Shown here: positions 1 to 12,018 of the stretch, one piece after another
Numbering within the stretch: position 1 is the first letter of the stretch
How the letters are laid out: each line of letters starts with the position of its first letter
NCBI GenBank assembly: GCA_951230915.1
Contig: OX579633.1
Location: 49,056,029-49,120,028, forward strand
Reading direction: 5' to 3'
DNA length: 64,000 nucleotides
Source of the DNA: Antitrichia curtipendula
Lineage: Eukaryota > Streptophyta > Bryopsida > Hypnales > Leucodontaceae
The notes under the pieces: model-generated
What the model was told of the DNA's origin: nothing
Databases searched by the model: none
What the model saw: only the letters and a program-made list of their open reading frames with translations
Program-made: the position numbers and the translations under genes

Positions 1-142
1 AGAAAGACATGGGAATTTGAGTGGGATAGTCCAAACCCTTGTGTGTGCTGGACCAAACATGCAAATCTGTTGATTTGATGTTTTGGAGTCATTAGGGTGA
101 TTATTTAGAGTTCTAGACACTAGAAATTGTTGACTATCCAAA
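1..142. other. Non-coding edge sequence
   Basis: AT-rich sequence with no recognisable gene or repeat; it precedes the inverted-repeat element that follows. Confidence 0.5.
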
Positions 143-601
143 AATTGCAAAATTGCCAAAAATTGCCAAAACATTAGAGAAAATTTGGACTCTCGAGAAG
201 GCCGCTAAGAAGTGCCGGAAGGGACCCTTGTATTACATTTATTTTGGCTTGACAAATTTTTTTCCCCTATTATTGCTCATTGTGAGTTTCACAATTGTCA
301 GAACATTGATTACAAAAGAAATATTACTCAAATGGAGGAAGGGGCGACAATTATTATTTTTAAATACATAACTATACATAACACATAACTATACATAAAC
401 TATACATAAAAGAAGGAGTATAAGTGATAGTTCTTTACGAAGTTCACACAAGCTAACATTGTATCTCTGACAAAAATGCTGTCCTTTTCCTAGCTCCATA
501 GGACTCCCCAAATAGAGTGGCTTGTCAAAGCTTGACGGCCTTCTTAAGAGTCCAAATTTTCTCTAATGTTTTGGCAATTTTTGACAATTTTTGACAATTT
601 G
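143..601. mobile_element. Small fold-back / MITE-like element
   Basis: Two inverted arms of about 60 bp (143-203 and 538-600) match with few mismatches. Both contain the block AACATTAGAGAAAATTTGG or its complement, and both end inward at GAAGGCC. The ~335 bp between them have no convincing coding sequence; the short open frames are what AT-rich DNA gives by chance. The arrangement fits a non-autonomous fold-back element. I could not identify a target duplication, so the superfamily is open. Confidence 0.55.
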
Positions 602-2912
602 AAGTTTGGCAATGGGATTTGTTTTTTTGAGGTGTTTTTGATGGTGGTTGTTGATATTTTTCAAGAGTTGATAGCTTGGCAAAACGAGAGAGACAAAGAC
701 CGGTTGACTTTTAGAAATTATCGGACCATTTACTACATTAATTATAAATTTTATTAGTTCATTTATTGAAATAACTTTTAGAAATTACAAAGATAATTAG
801 TGGGATAATTTTAGAAATTACTAAGGTAGTTATTGGGGTAATTTTGAAAGTTACCAAAATAATTACTAGAGTAACTTTGAAGTTGTTTTTAAAAATTACT
901 ACAATTTAAAAAAGACTTTTTCTAGAACATCTCTTATCAATCAAGAAAAAATGACTAACATAGTAACAAAGGTGTAGAAAAACAAATTTGTTCACGTGTT
1001 CTAAGTGATTTTAAGAGGACAAGGGCTTCACGTGCACTTATACACAAAAACAAACAATTAGTATGTTTTTGTGCGCATGCGAGGTGTCTTCAACCTTTAA
1101 TTACTTGTTATCATTATCACCCAAAATAATTCAGAAAAGAATGGAATGGCAAAACTGTAAAGTCTCTACTATATAATGATAGGATCAAGATAATAAACCC
1201 AAAAACCTGGTTGGAAGATGCAAATTGTGTGGAAGTCATTCTTGAGAGGAAACAATCTTTAGCCAAAAAGTAAAAAACCCCAGATGTACTTGCACTTCAA
1301 AAGTATAACTTAAAATGTAGAAATCATGATAATTTAACAAATCAATGGAATTTCAACAATTATAGTACCACAAACAAAGTTGAGTTAACTAGCAATAGGA
1401 AGGAAATTAGTTTCAGTCAAAAACTTGAGAGTTTTGAGTGAGAAAGAACAAGTGAGTAACCACCCAACACACAAAGAAGCTTGAGTATATAGGTTTATTC
1501 CTGTTATTATGTCCCATGTGGTAAACTGTTGATGTGAGTGTGGACTAATTACATGCAAATCCAAGTAATTAGAGTCCCCAACTACCAAATCTAGTGGGAA
1601 CTAAAGTCATCATTAGTTGTATGTTCATATGTGATGAAGATCATATATTAAAAAATCAGCTGCTGCAGAATTGGTAGTTAATTAAATCACTAATTATGGT
1701 AGTTAAACATCACTTTGCTGAGTTGTGAGTAATAACACTTGTATTCAATCTTAATTGCCAAAATGTAGGGGATCAAATTATGAGGATCCATGAGAGGTAA
1801 TTTAAGTATGATCCATTGATGAGATTTAAGCACCATAAAATGTGCATCAAAATCTTCATTCCCTCTAAGATTAAACTTGGAGCCAAAATGACAAGTATCT
1901 GTTAGAAAGCATAAAAAATGAAAATCACATATTCATATGACCATTCTTAAAATGCATTCAAATATATACCAAAATAAATAGAGAGAAGCCTCTATGTGTG
2001 TATATAAATGGCATTATATGTGTTTTAAAGAGATATATAGAAATATAGCTGTAAAAATATATCTTTAAATATATAATCATATATATAAATACATACATGT
2101 ATCCATACATACATAAGTAGGAATTTATGCTTAGGTCTTCTCAAGTCATGTTTTAGATTTTTAAGTATTTTTGTGTCTAATATGTATAAGACCATATTGG
2201 CAGACTATATAATATTCTCAAGAGTGTCTCTAGGAACCTCTCTTGAGTTGTAAATCTAAAATAAATAAATAAATTGTTGTGGTTATTTTCTATTATAATA
2301 GGAGCTGATTTTAGTTTGAGAAGTATAAAAAGAGGCCATTTAAAAGGGTTTAGAAGAATTTCAGTTGATTTCAGGCTTGTTGCTTGTAATTGTGAAGCCT
2401 TAGCCTATTTTGAAGGCTTTTTTTTATAGCTTTGTAACCATTGTTGTTGTCGGCGGAGTGGATCACACCATTACTCAGCTTCATTTCTTGTTGTAGTGAT
2501 GAAGTGGGAATTATGACCCACATGGTTGAGACTTGCTTGTTTTTACAGTCAAATTGGAGTAATGACCAATAGGTTGTAAGTTTGAAATTTAGGAGCCATT
2601 TTCACTAATGGTATCTTGTAGTATGCCGTTGGTTCTACCTGTCCTATATCCCGTGGTTTTCTTATCCCTACCTGGGCACTGAACCAACCTAGAGCCGCAA
2701 TATAATAGGTCAACGGGGAGCAGTTTGACGGTGGCGTATAAGATTTGACATTCAAGCTTCGTTTATGGTATAGATACGGACCCGTGGCTACAACACGTCA
2801 GAAGAGGTTGATACTCGAAGTGAGGAGGGTGGAGAGAAGCCATTTTTGCCATTTTTAATTATTGATCCATCAAATACCTAGGGGATCAACGCCTTTGGCA
2901 ATATAAAAGACC
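602..2912. other. AT-rich intergenic stretch
   Basis: No gene is supported. Around 770-900 a degenerate ~50-bp unit built on TTTAGAAATTAC/GTTAC words repeats two to three times. 1,980-2,110 is rich in TATATA words. A TATAAAA-like box near 2,328 followed by T-rich sequence, then GC-richer DNA from 2,600, could be the remains of a long terminal repeat and leader of the element whose gag-like frames start at 2,913, but I found no matching second copy. Confidence 0.4.
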
Positions 2913-3395
2913 ATGGCAGTGAATCAGTGGTTCGCAACTACTACTCCGGGAGAGCCAAAGGCGTGGCCTTTAATGATTGAAAGACCATATTTTGATCTTA
3001 GCAACGAATACAACGACAACGCAACGCTATGTTCAATGCTTGGTAAGCCTTTGAGTAGCTGCCCAGCTATCTTGAGTTTGAAGTGTTGTAGGCTTATGAC
3101 TCTTGATTTGAGGATCATAGATTTGAGATCAAAGAAATAGAGGACTATTAGGCTCAAAGAATAAAACTAGTCACTATGTTAAAAGAAGGAGCTACATTTC
3201 CTGCAGCTCAAGCTTCAAAAACTGATGACGAAGATGAAGAAAAGGGCGAGGAAGCTACCTTGGGCCTTGATGTGGCACAAGTTGCAAGGCTAAAATCCAA
3301 ATCCACTACTAGTAGTGTCAAGGGAACTACATCTACCTTCATCTTTCGATTGTCTTGAGCATCAACTAAAGCAATACACTAAAATTGGTAAATAG
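2913..3395 (+). pseudogene. Possible N-terminal gag remnant of the DNMT-carrying retroelement
   Basis: An ATG at 2,913 opens a short frame (MAVNQWF..., 75 codons). A second frame (3,176-3,358) carries an acidic run (DDEDEEKGEE) followed by a serine/threonine-rich stretch, and in a shifted frame by residues like CLEHQLKQYTKIG. The composition resembles the N-terminus of a retroelement gag. It lies upstream of the undoubted gag fragment at 9,101-9,132 and 13,981 onward once the intervening insertions are removed. I have no motif proof, so this assignment rests on position and composition. Confidence 0.3.
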
Positions 3396-3576
3396 TGTTG
3401 GATGATAATTAGTGTTGTTCTTTGTTTTTTACCCCTAACACTATTTTCCAACTTATGTGTAAATAGTGTTGGGGCATTTAGAGCATCACTACAGATGGCT
3501 CGCCAAATGGGCACACCAACTTCTTTTGTGGCAGCAAACGCGCCAAACAGGCTTGCCAAGTGGGGTACACGCCCTG
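3396..3576. repeat. Short inserted repeat, flank of the first large repeat
   Basis: Contains several AGTGTTG/AACACT words in both orientations (TAGTGTTGG, AACACTATTTTCC, AATAGTGTTGGGG). Similar words recur at 8,910-9,050, the other side of the nested 4.6-kb repeat. The two stretches may therefore be halves of one small insertion that was itself split. Confidence 0.3.
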
Positions 3577-5649
3577 TGTGAACTCCCAATTTGTCACTTG
3601 GGACTCGTAGAATTATTTTTTTGGAAATTTGCAATTTAAAGTTGATAAAAGTATACAAAAAGCCATAAAAAGAGTGTAGAATCAAAATAGGATTGTGTCA
3701 TACCCATTATAGTATTTGGTCTAGATTTGTATTTAGACTTAGAATCCTCCCAAATCTGGCCTAAAAATAAAGTAGAAATAACAAAATTGATAGATTTGGA
3801 GGATTTGAGTCACATAGCCCTCAAAGGGCTAAATCCCACTATGAATGTGGCAATTCATGGCTAAGTCAATCCGAGGGATCCACAATGAGGCCACTAGGTC
3901 GGGTCCTAGAGTTAGGTTTAGAATTCCCCATCAGATCAATGAATTCTCCAAACCCCGATTGTTAGCATGGAGGAGCCACTGACGCAAGACCGTGCCTGTG
4001 GAGAAATCTACAGCCCAAGGATGGTGTTTGAAAATAAATCCCATGTCAGGAATCCAAGGACGAAATCGATTCACCAAGATTCTTCTATTTGCAAAAGATT
4101 CCCGCACCATCGCTAGTTCAAGGAGATGGCCAGTTTCATCTCCACTGACCAATCATGCCAGGTACGGAAACGCACTTGCATGTCTTTCATGCAACTCCCT
4201 GAGTGGTCACATGAAAATTCCCGTCATTTTCTGACTTGTAGAAGAACCTTTTCCGGGTGGTCAACTCTTCTAACCTCCAACGGGAATTTCATGAAAATTA
4301 TCCAGGTTACAATAAAATCTCACTAAAAATTAGAATAACTTGTTTTATATTAATAATGTGCTCCGTGAAGTTTCACGACATTCCGATAGCGGCAAGTACT
4401 CAGACCAGCGAGATTCCTCGGGAATTAACCACGTGGCGGGGTCCCCGCCACGTTGACCGACATTCCGGGACCATACAATGGCAATACAAAGTCAACCAAG
4501 AGTCCTTTCCGACTCTCTTGCACCTACCGGAGACCCTAGGCTATTCATATTTCTCACAATAGGAGACCCCCAAGATTTAGGATTTTTCCACGATTTGTTT
4601 TTTAAACTAAATTAGCCTACGATGGGTTTTTGGCCTCGGTACGGGGGTTGAGAGGTCTTGGACTAAATACAACAATCTGGAGCCAACGGCGCAATCCATT
4701 CGACAATTGGAGTTAATCTCCAAAAGTTAGGATATTGGTCCAACATAGATGGTAGAAGTAGATTTTTAGGATTAGGATGAAAATCTTTGAGTATGAGGAT
4801 GAAAATCCAAGTTGATAAGGTTACCTTAGAACTCTAGAGGGAGGGGTGGGCCCTTGGAAACCTATTTAAGGTCCTCATTTTTTTCTCTAAAACACCTCCA
4901 ATTCTTGTTTTGGGTCTGTGGGTCCAAGTTATTTTGGCATTTGAAGCCAAAAACCTCTGTTTTCGGAGCACTTTTGGCTCCATTGTTGTTGTTGTTCAAG
5001 CTTTGAAGGTCCTTGGGGGTCCTTCTACCGTGCCTTGTGTACTCGTTGTGTGCTCTTTGTGCTCTTGTTGTGAGTTGAGCGTCTTCTTATATGTTGTATG
5101 TCTTTTTTTGTGACCTCGTGAGCTAACCTTTGTGGGGCTGGGAGTCTTTTTGGTGGATCTTGTACTAACCCTAGAGCAACCCCCCACCGTACCTTAGCGA
5201 TGCCGCTTTGGGGGGCCTTTAGCGTATGAGCTTTGTGTTGCCATGTGGCCTTAACTTGTGTGTTTCTCTATGTAATTTTTTGACGTCCCTCTTCTAATAT
5301 TCTCCCTGTTGAGTGGACCCTCCTCCGGGCCAGCGAAGCCTTGACCCTATGTCTAGTTATCTTTAAAAAGTTCTTGCCTTCTCCCTCTCCTAAAATCTTC
5401 CTCATCGTGTAGACACCCCTTGGGAACAGCAAAACTTTGAACTTGTAAACAAAGGTTGAAGTCCTCAAGTGTGTGTTAAAAGTTTAGGCGACGGAGCTTT
5501 GAACCCCTGGAGTGCCACAAAGTCCTAAAGTTGGTGTTAAATCCAACTTAGCGGCAAAGCTTTGACCCTTCACAGTGTTCCATTCCAAAGTCTAGTTTCC
5601 AAGACCTTTGTGGAAACCTCCAGAGTTTAGCTTCCAAGATATGTAGGTT

Positions 5650-5812
5650 GTTAGAAATCAGCTCATTAGAACCAGCCCATTAGAAATCAGCCTATTAGAT
5701 TCAGCCATTAGAAATCAACCCATTAGAACAAGCCCATTAGAAATCAGTCATTAGGAATCACCCCATTAGAACCAACCCACTAGGAATTAGCAGTTAGGAA
5801 CTAGCCATTAAA
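5650..5812. repeat. Short tandem array, CATTAGAAATCAGCC type
   Basis: About ten degenerate copies of a 14-16-bp unit (CCATTAGAAATCAG / CCATTAGAACCAG). It lies inside large repeat copy A where copy B carries different arrays, so the array arose or expanded after the two copies separated. Confidence 0.75.
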
Positions 5813-6539
5813 AAAATAAAAATAAATAAAAAAACCAGACCCCCCCAACTCAATCCAGAGAATTGGGTTCAGCCCATCGAGGGGTTCAGTCTAGTCATTG
5901 GGGAGTTGGACCAGTCATTCGGGGTAGTCGGGTTCAGTCCGGGGAGTTGGGCCAGTCATTCGGTGTCGCATCGTGTATACATACATTATGTAAAAATAAC
6001 TAAATGTTGTCAAATTAGAGGGATTTTTGGAGAGTCTAAAGATCCACATGAAAAAGATTCTACCTTTTTTACGTCTATTAGACAACCATTAGGCATCAGT
6101 TCTTTTATTTCTTTAGTTGAAAGCATTTTTAACTTTGTTTGTAGATTTTAAAGGTTGTTAACCGGAAATATAAAGATTGTTTTATCTTTCTTTTGAATTT
6201 TAAAAGAGATTTGAAAGCCATGTAGTCGCCACGTAGGAGATAAGGATAGAGTTATGGGGCAAAAGGGGTGGTCAATGGACAAATTGTGGTCCATGTGGCC
6301 TTTAGTGGCATGTGACATTTTGCTTAGGTGGAGGGGATGGGGGTGAGGTGGAAGATAAGGTGGAGGGCCTTCTTCTTCCTCCTCTTAGTTTTGTTTTAGA
6401 AAACCGAAACTTTGGAGAGTGATGACAGATTGTATAGGAGTTTTTGTAATGAAATTTTGTGAGCATATTCATCTTGTTTTGAGGTTTCCAAAAACCTATC
6501 ACTTGCTCAATTTGGAGTTTTTGTGTGGAAGTTATGCTT

Positions 6540-7080
6540 GATGGAGTGAAAGAGGGATAATTGCCATGGAGCGAGAGGACAGAATTTTTGAGGGCTCATA
6601 ACTTTTAGGTGAGAAGTTTTTTTTCTTTGAGATTTTATGAGAATGTGTATCTAAATTTTAGCTTTCTAAAGAGATATCATTATCTTATTTTGGAGGTAGG
6701 ATGCAAAAGTTATAGGGTTAGAGGCGAAGTAGTGAGAGGCTGCCTTTGATTTGAAGAAAGAGAACTTCGAACGGCTGTAAAAATCGGAAAGTATCTTATT
6801 TTGTGTTGAAATTTGGGAAGTGTGTATATTAGCATGTTAACTTTCTATAGAAATATCACACGATCAATTTGGAGTTTTTATGTGAGAGTTATGGGTTTGG
6901 AAGAAGAGTAGTGATGAGCTGCCTTTGAAATGGAGAGAGTGAACTTTGACAGACTATAAAAGTGGGACAGTATGATAGTTTAAGTTGAATTTTGGAGGGT
7001 TTGTAGATATTGTTGTTAGCTTTCCAGAGAGATGTTTCATTCTCAATTTTGAGTTTTGTAGCGGCTGTGGCATTCATGAA
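6540..7080. repeat. Three diverged tandem units of ~180 bp
   Basis: Three successive segments (about 6,540-6,735, 6,740-6,920, 6,925-7,080) share the order GAGAGxGAACTTxGA, a TATAAAAxxxGG(A) block, TTAGCTTTC(T/C)A, GAGATATCA and GAGTTATGG. They diverge clearly. They are internal to copy A and have no obvious counterpart in copy B. Confidence 0.65.
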
Positions 7081-8145
7081 GATGTGCACGCGGACGTGGA
7101 CAAATTTATCTATGACATCGGCAGTGAAGAGGTGAGTTTCTGAATTAATCCTTCGGATTTTCCTCTAAAGTAGCATTAATTTCCTTAATTAGCCCTTTAC
7201 ACGTAATTAGTAAGCCGTGATTAGTGCAAGTAAGAGTTAGATCCGGAAGTTGCTAGATTAGGAATAGAGGTTTCCGAAACCACATTACACTTAGGATTTG
7301 GCTTCGAGTTGACCGTGTAGGATAAATTAAGTCGTAGGGGGTAAACGGAAGAATTGAGTAAAATTTCATCCAAAAGAAACCATGGACGGAAATTAGGACT
7401 TAAAATTAATGGAGAGTCTAGGATTTAAACTAGGAATTAATTAGCAATTAAAAACCTAGAGTTAACTTTAGAAAGTAAAACGGTTAGAATTGATTTGGAA
7501 GTTTAATTTGGGGGGTTTAAATCTCAAGTCAAATCTTGAGGTAGGTTAAGAGTAAAAGTTAGAGTAAAATCAACATCCAAAATAAAAGTAAAAATTAGAA
7601 ATAGAAGTTAAATTGTAGATTTAATTTTAGGAGTAAAAATCTAGGGTTAATTTAGGAGTAAAAGTTTAGAGTTAATTTAAGAGTAAAAATCTAGAGTTAC
7701 ATTTAGAGGTTGAGGATTAGAGTAAAAATTGAGATTTAGGATTAGTCTTTGGAAGTAGAACTTCCAAGTGGAGTGTCAAAACACAAAGATAGTCTTAGGG
7801 ATTCATGGAAAGAACATAAGGGTTCCCTTTTCACGTAGTTAGGGACGTCAGAAATGACGCCAACTACCCAGTCAAACCTAGACATAGGATAAATAGTTAG
7901 GGAGTTGGAATTTACTATCACCCCTAATCATTGCAGTTAGCCTGTTAGTTATCCATGCACTTCTAGTTAATTTCGCTGCCATCCACGATACTCAAAAGAC
8001 GTTAGCAAAAAAGATCCATTGTTTGGAAGGCACAGTGGACCGCGCTCACAATATCCCCATATATTAAAAAAGTGGATAAAGGCATAGAACCTGGTCGGTG
8101 TTCGCTTGATTACCAAGGGTGGATAATCCAACGCCCACACCCCTG

Positions 8146-9132
8146 TGAAAATTTCGTTGATAAAAAATCAATTATAAGAATTATATGTTAAGATTGTAAA
8201 TTATGAAAATCAACTTTCAATTGATGATAATAAGCCTATTGAGATTTCAAAAGAATTTACAACTTAAGTCAATTTTTCTAATGATAATAGTATACCTTTA
8301 TATGCATGTGAAGTGGTAGGATGTTGAACAAGCAATATGGTATATGCAAATTAGAATTACTAGGAGCTCAACACAATTCTTGAGTTTTGACAATGAGTGA
8401 TCAAGTTTTCATCTTCAATTTATCCCATACTCTTTGAGAATCCATAATGGACAATGAGTTTCTTTATAAAACCACCTCTTCACCCTCTTAGAACATAAGG
8501 TATGCCAATGCCGTAAATTACATACATTGTCAATAGATTTTTGTAAGGTGCTGTGTAGAATAACATTGGCCTCTCTCATTTTTTTACAACTTGTAATACT
8601 TGGGTTCTAGGATTAGCAAGCTAGGAGTGACTAAGTGGAGGTTAGCTACGGGTCTTTACCTTGGGAACGGGATAAAAAGCACAATTTGACCATATGGTGA
8701 GCCGCAATAAAGCTTCACCATTTGGCCATGTATTCATTGAAATGTGGTGAGTCCAGTCTATTTTTGCCTGCAGTGGGGCCCTTCCTCAGGCTCCGCCCGA
8801 CCATTCGCCGTTTTGAGCTTGTTTCAAGAGCTGCAGTGGAGAAACTCTTAACTCCTGCCGTCAAACTCTGGCCCTTCCCTGGAAATGATCAAATTTTACT
8901 ATAGAGCTAAAATAGTGTTAGAATGGGTAAATAATGATCTAACACTAACCTTGCAAATCACAATTAGAGTTAGATGGGACAATTAGTATTAAATGGGACA
9001 ATTAGTGTAGCCAACAATATTTATTAATTTTAGTGTAGCTACGATAGGCCCTCTTCCTTAGATGGATCCTCTTTGATTATTTTTTGAACATTTGGAGACA
9101 AAGTTTGGTAGTATTCGACGAGATCGCATGTA
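8146..9132 (+). other. Spacer of the palindrome, ending in a gag fragment
   Basis: The first ~900 bp are AT-rich and non-coding, with AGTGTTAG/ACAATTAG words near 8,910-9,040. The last ~30-80 bp read as gag (residues FEHLETKFGSIRRDRM in frame up to the insertion point). The frame resumes at 13,981 after one copy of the duplicated ATGTA is removed. This ties the spacer to the DNMT-carrying element. Confidence 0.6.
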
Positions 9133-9639
9133 TGTGGACGCTAGATTACCCACCCTTGGTAATCGGGCGAACACCGACCAGGTTCTATGCCTTTATCCAC
9201 CTTTTGAATATATGGGGATGTTGTGAGCACGGTCCACTATGCCTTCCAAGCAATTGATCTTTTTGTGCTAACATTTTCTAAGTGTTGTGGATGGCAGCGA
9301 ATACTATTAGAAATGCATGGATAACTAACAAGCTGAATGTGATGATAAAAAGTGATGGTAATTCTTACCCCCCTAACTACCTATCCTATGTCTAGGGTTG
9401 GCTGGGTAGTTGGCGTCATTTCTAACGTCCCTAACTACGTGAGCGGGGAACCCTTACGTTCCTTCCATGAGTATCGAAGACTATATCTGGGGGTTTGACA
9501 CTTCTCTCGGGAGCTTTAACCCTACGGCTAATCCTAAGCTTAGTCACTATTCTAGTCTCTAACTTCTAATTGTAACTCTAGATTTTTGACTCTATGGTTG
9601 GATTTGTTTACCTTTGGATTTTTTCATTTCTGAGTAAAT

Positions 9640-10165
9640 TAGCTCTAAATTCTACCTCTAAATTAACTCTAGGCTTTTACTCCTAATTTTAATCCTAAAG
9701 TTTTTACTCCTAAATTTAACCCCAAAGTTTTACTCCTAATTTTAATCCTAAAGTTTTTACTCCTAAATTTAACCCCAAAGTTTTACTCCTAAATTTAACT
9801 CCTAAATTTAACTCCTAAATTTAATTCCTAAATTTAACTCCTAAATTTACTCCTAATATTTAACTCCTAAATTTAACTCCTAAATTTACCCCTAAATTTA
9901 ACTCCAAAAATTACCCCTAAATTTAACTCTAAGTTTTAATTCCCACAGTAACTCTAAATTTTAACTTCTATCTAAAATTTACTCCTAAATTTAACTCTAA
10001 AATTACTCCTAAATTTAACTCTAAAATTTACTCCTAACTTTAACTCTAAAATTACTCCTAAATTTAACTCTAAAATTTACTCCTAGATTTAACTCTAAAA
10101 TTTACTCCTAAATTTAGCTCTAAAATTACTCCGAAATTTAATTCCAAATTTTACTTCCCACACTA
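9640..10165. repeat. AT-rich tandem array, ACTCCTAAATTTA type
   Basis: Dozens of copies of an 11-13-bp word (CTCCTAAATTTAA / CTCTAAAATTTA) in imperfect higher-order order, interrupted near 9,940 and 10,150. The inverted counterpart in copy A (7,400-7,750) is shorter and more diverged. Confidence 0.85.
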
Positions 10166-11084
10166 ACTCTAAATTTTAACTTCTATTTCTAATTTTTATC
10201 TTTTCTTATCACGGTGTACTTTTCACGTGGAAAGGGCTAATTAAGGAGATCAATGCTAAAGAGGAAAAAACACAACACCAAGTATGGATTCAAAAACTCA
10301 CCTCGTCACTTCCGGTGTCGGAAATACGCTCGTCCGCATTCGTGCGTACATTCCCATACTCCATGGTGGCCCTTGGGTGGTGGGACCTTTCCCAATTTCA
10401 CCACTTATGTTTCGAAAATTAGAACCCGTGCTATCTAACTTCTTTCTTTCCCTCTTCTTTCCTTCTCTCTCCTTTTCTTTCCCTTTCTCTCTTTCTACAC
10501 TAACACTATTCTACCTAAGCTTTGATGGGTGTCTTACAACTATAGATTCAAACCCCAAGAAGGTTTAATGTCCCTCCTACTCTCTTACACGACCTTGTTT
10601 TCGTGTCATCCTAATCCTACCTCCTAATGGTCACTATGAATTCTTAAGATTTCCCTTCTAACACCTATTTAGCTAAGCCTAGGGCACTATTTATTGTCTC
10701 TCTCCCCTTTCTCCTATTTAATTCTATGACTCACTAACCTCCCTCCATTGTGTGTAGGTGTGATTTTAGTGAGAGTCGAGAGTTGTTTGATGCAGGTATG
10801 GAGGTGCTACTTATCCTTTCCTCCCCCCTCCCTTTTTGATTTTAGACCCTATTCTCTACCCCAATCCCTACTTAGCAATAGGTCAATCTCCCATTCTCTT
10901 TTGTTTTGTTTATCTTATCTTTGTTTTGTCCTAGTGTGAGAGAAAACCAAAAAATTAAAAAAAAAGAGTCCAGAAATGGGGACCGAGCTGGGGCCCCAAC
11001 TGCCTGCCGAACCAAGCCTGGCCTCCCGGTTGGCTGGCTAGCTGCTGGGGGGTCGGTCTGTGATGTCTGATGACGTAACCTAGT

Positions 11085-11230
11085 CTGTTTGGTTTTCGAC
11101 TTGATCTGGTCTGTTTGGTTCTCGACTTGATCTGGTTTGTTCTGGCTCTCGACTTGATCTGGTCTGTTTTGGTTCTTGACTGATCTGGTCTGTTTGGTTC
11201 TCGACTGATCTGGTCTGTTCTGGCTCTGGA
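11085..11230. repeat. Tandem array, GATCTGGTCTGTTTGG type
   Basis: Five to six copies of a ~30-bp unit containing TCTGGTCTGTT and TCTCGACTTGA, with small indels. It is part of large repeat copy B. Confidence 0.85.
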
Positions 11231-11299
11231 CCTTGACTACTTAAGGGAAGAAACTGGATTTTTTGGCAAACTGGATTTTTGGTGAACTAAAGGAAAATA

Positions 11300-11470
11300 C
11301 TTTGGGAAAATAGGACTTGAGGGAAATAACACTTGGGGAAAATAGGACTTGAGGGAAATAGGACTTGGAGAACATAAGACTTGGGGAAAATAGGACTTGA
11401 GGGAAATAGGACTTGGAGAACATAAGACTTGGGGAAAATAGGACTTGAGGGAAATAGGACTTGGGGAACA
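11300..11470. repeat. Tandem array, AATAGGACTTG type
   Basis: About eight short units (GGGAAATAGGACTTG, GGAGAACATAAGACTTG) in a ~50-bp higher-order pattern. The repeats create long spurious open frames on both strands. Confidence 0.85.
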
Positions 11471-11481
11471 CTAGACTCACT

Positions 11482-11605
11482 AGAAACTTGGAGGACAACT
11501 AGACACACTAAAACTTGGAGGACAACTAGACACACTAAAACTTGGAGGACAACTAGACACACTAAAACTTGGAGGACAACTAGACACACTAAAACTTGGG
11601 GAACT
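11482..11605. repeat. 26-bp tandem array
   Basis: Four to five near-identical copies of a 26-bp unit containing ACTTGGAGGACAACTAG. It abuts the preceding array and shares its ACTTGG core, so both probably expanded from one seed word. Confidence 0.9.
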
Positions 11606-11770
11606 CGGAGACTCACTTAACACTTGGGGAACAACTAAACTAAGAGAACTTTGGGATTAGCTAAACTTCACTAAATGCAAGGGAACCTACCTATCTTGGA
11701 AGCTAAACTCTGGAGGTTTCTACAAAGGTCTTGAAAACTAGACTTTGGAACTAAACATGGGGGAAGTGCA

Positions 11771-12018
11771 AAGCTTCGCCGTTAAGTTGGTTTTAACACC
11801 AACTTTAGGACTCCTTGACACCTCGGGGGTTCAAAGCTCCGCCGTCTATACTTTTAACACATGCTTTAGGACTTCAACTTTGTCACTAGTTCAAAGCTTT
11901 GCCGTTAAGTTGGTTTTAACACCAACTTTAGGACTCCTTGACACCTCGGGGGTTCAAAGCTCCGCCGTCTATACTTTTAACACATGCTTTAGGACTTCAA
12001 CTTTGTCACTAGTTCAAA
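11771..12018. repeat. 123-bp direct repeat, two near-identical copies
   Basis: The segment starting near AAGCTTCGCCGTTAAG recurs 123 bp later with almost no change. The unit is divisible by three, so a frame on the plus strand runs through both copies with a 41-residue repeated peptide, but nothing marks it as a protein. The motif TTCAAAGCTTCGCCGT recurs further downstream (12,113, 12,200). Confidence 0.9.

Larger units (their letters stand above)
3577..8140 (+). mobile_element. Large repeat copy A (solo-LTR-like, ~4.56 kb)
   Basis: This block is related along nearly its whole length, in inverted orientation, to 9,133-13,975. It begins TGTGAACTCCC and ends GCGCCCACAC. CCCTG stands directly outside each end (3,572-3,576 and 8,141-8,145; the match extends to seven bases), a candidate 5-bp target duplication. 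No protein-coding domain is visible. The interior is made of short tandem arrays and Pol II-like leader sequence. Known LTR elements make 5-bp duplications and can leave a solo LTR by recombination, so a solo LTR of a very long-LTR retrotransposon is the simplest reading. A large non-autonomous element is the alternative. Confidence 0.55.

Noticed and set aside
11241..11620. Overlapping repeat-rich frames (SSPIFPKSYVLQVLF and TWRTTRHTK peptides)
   Set aside because: Both strands are open only because the tandem DNA units lack stops; they are composition artefacts of the large repeat.
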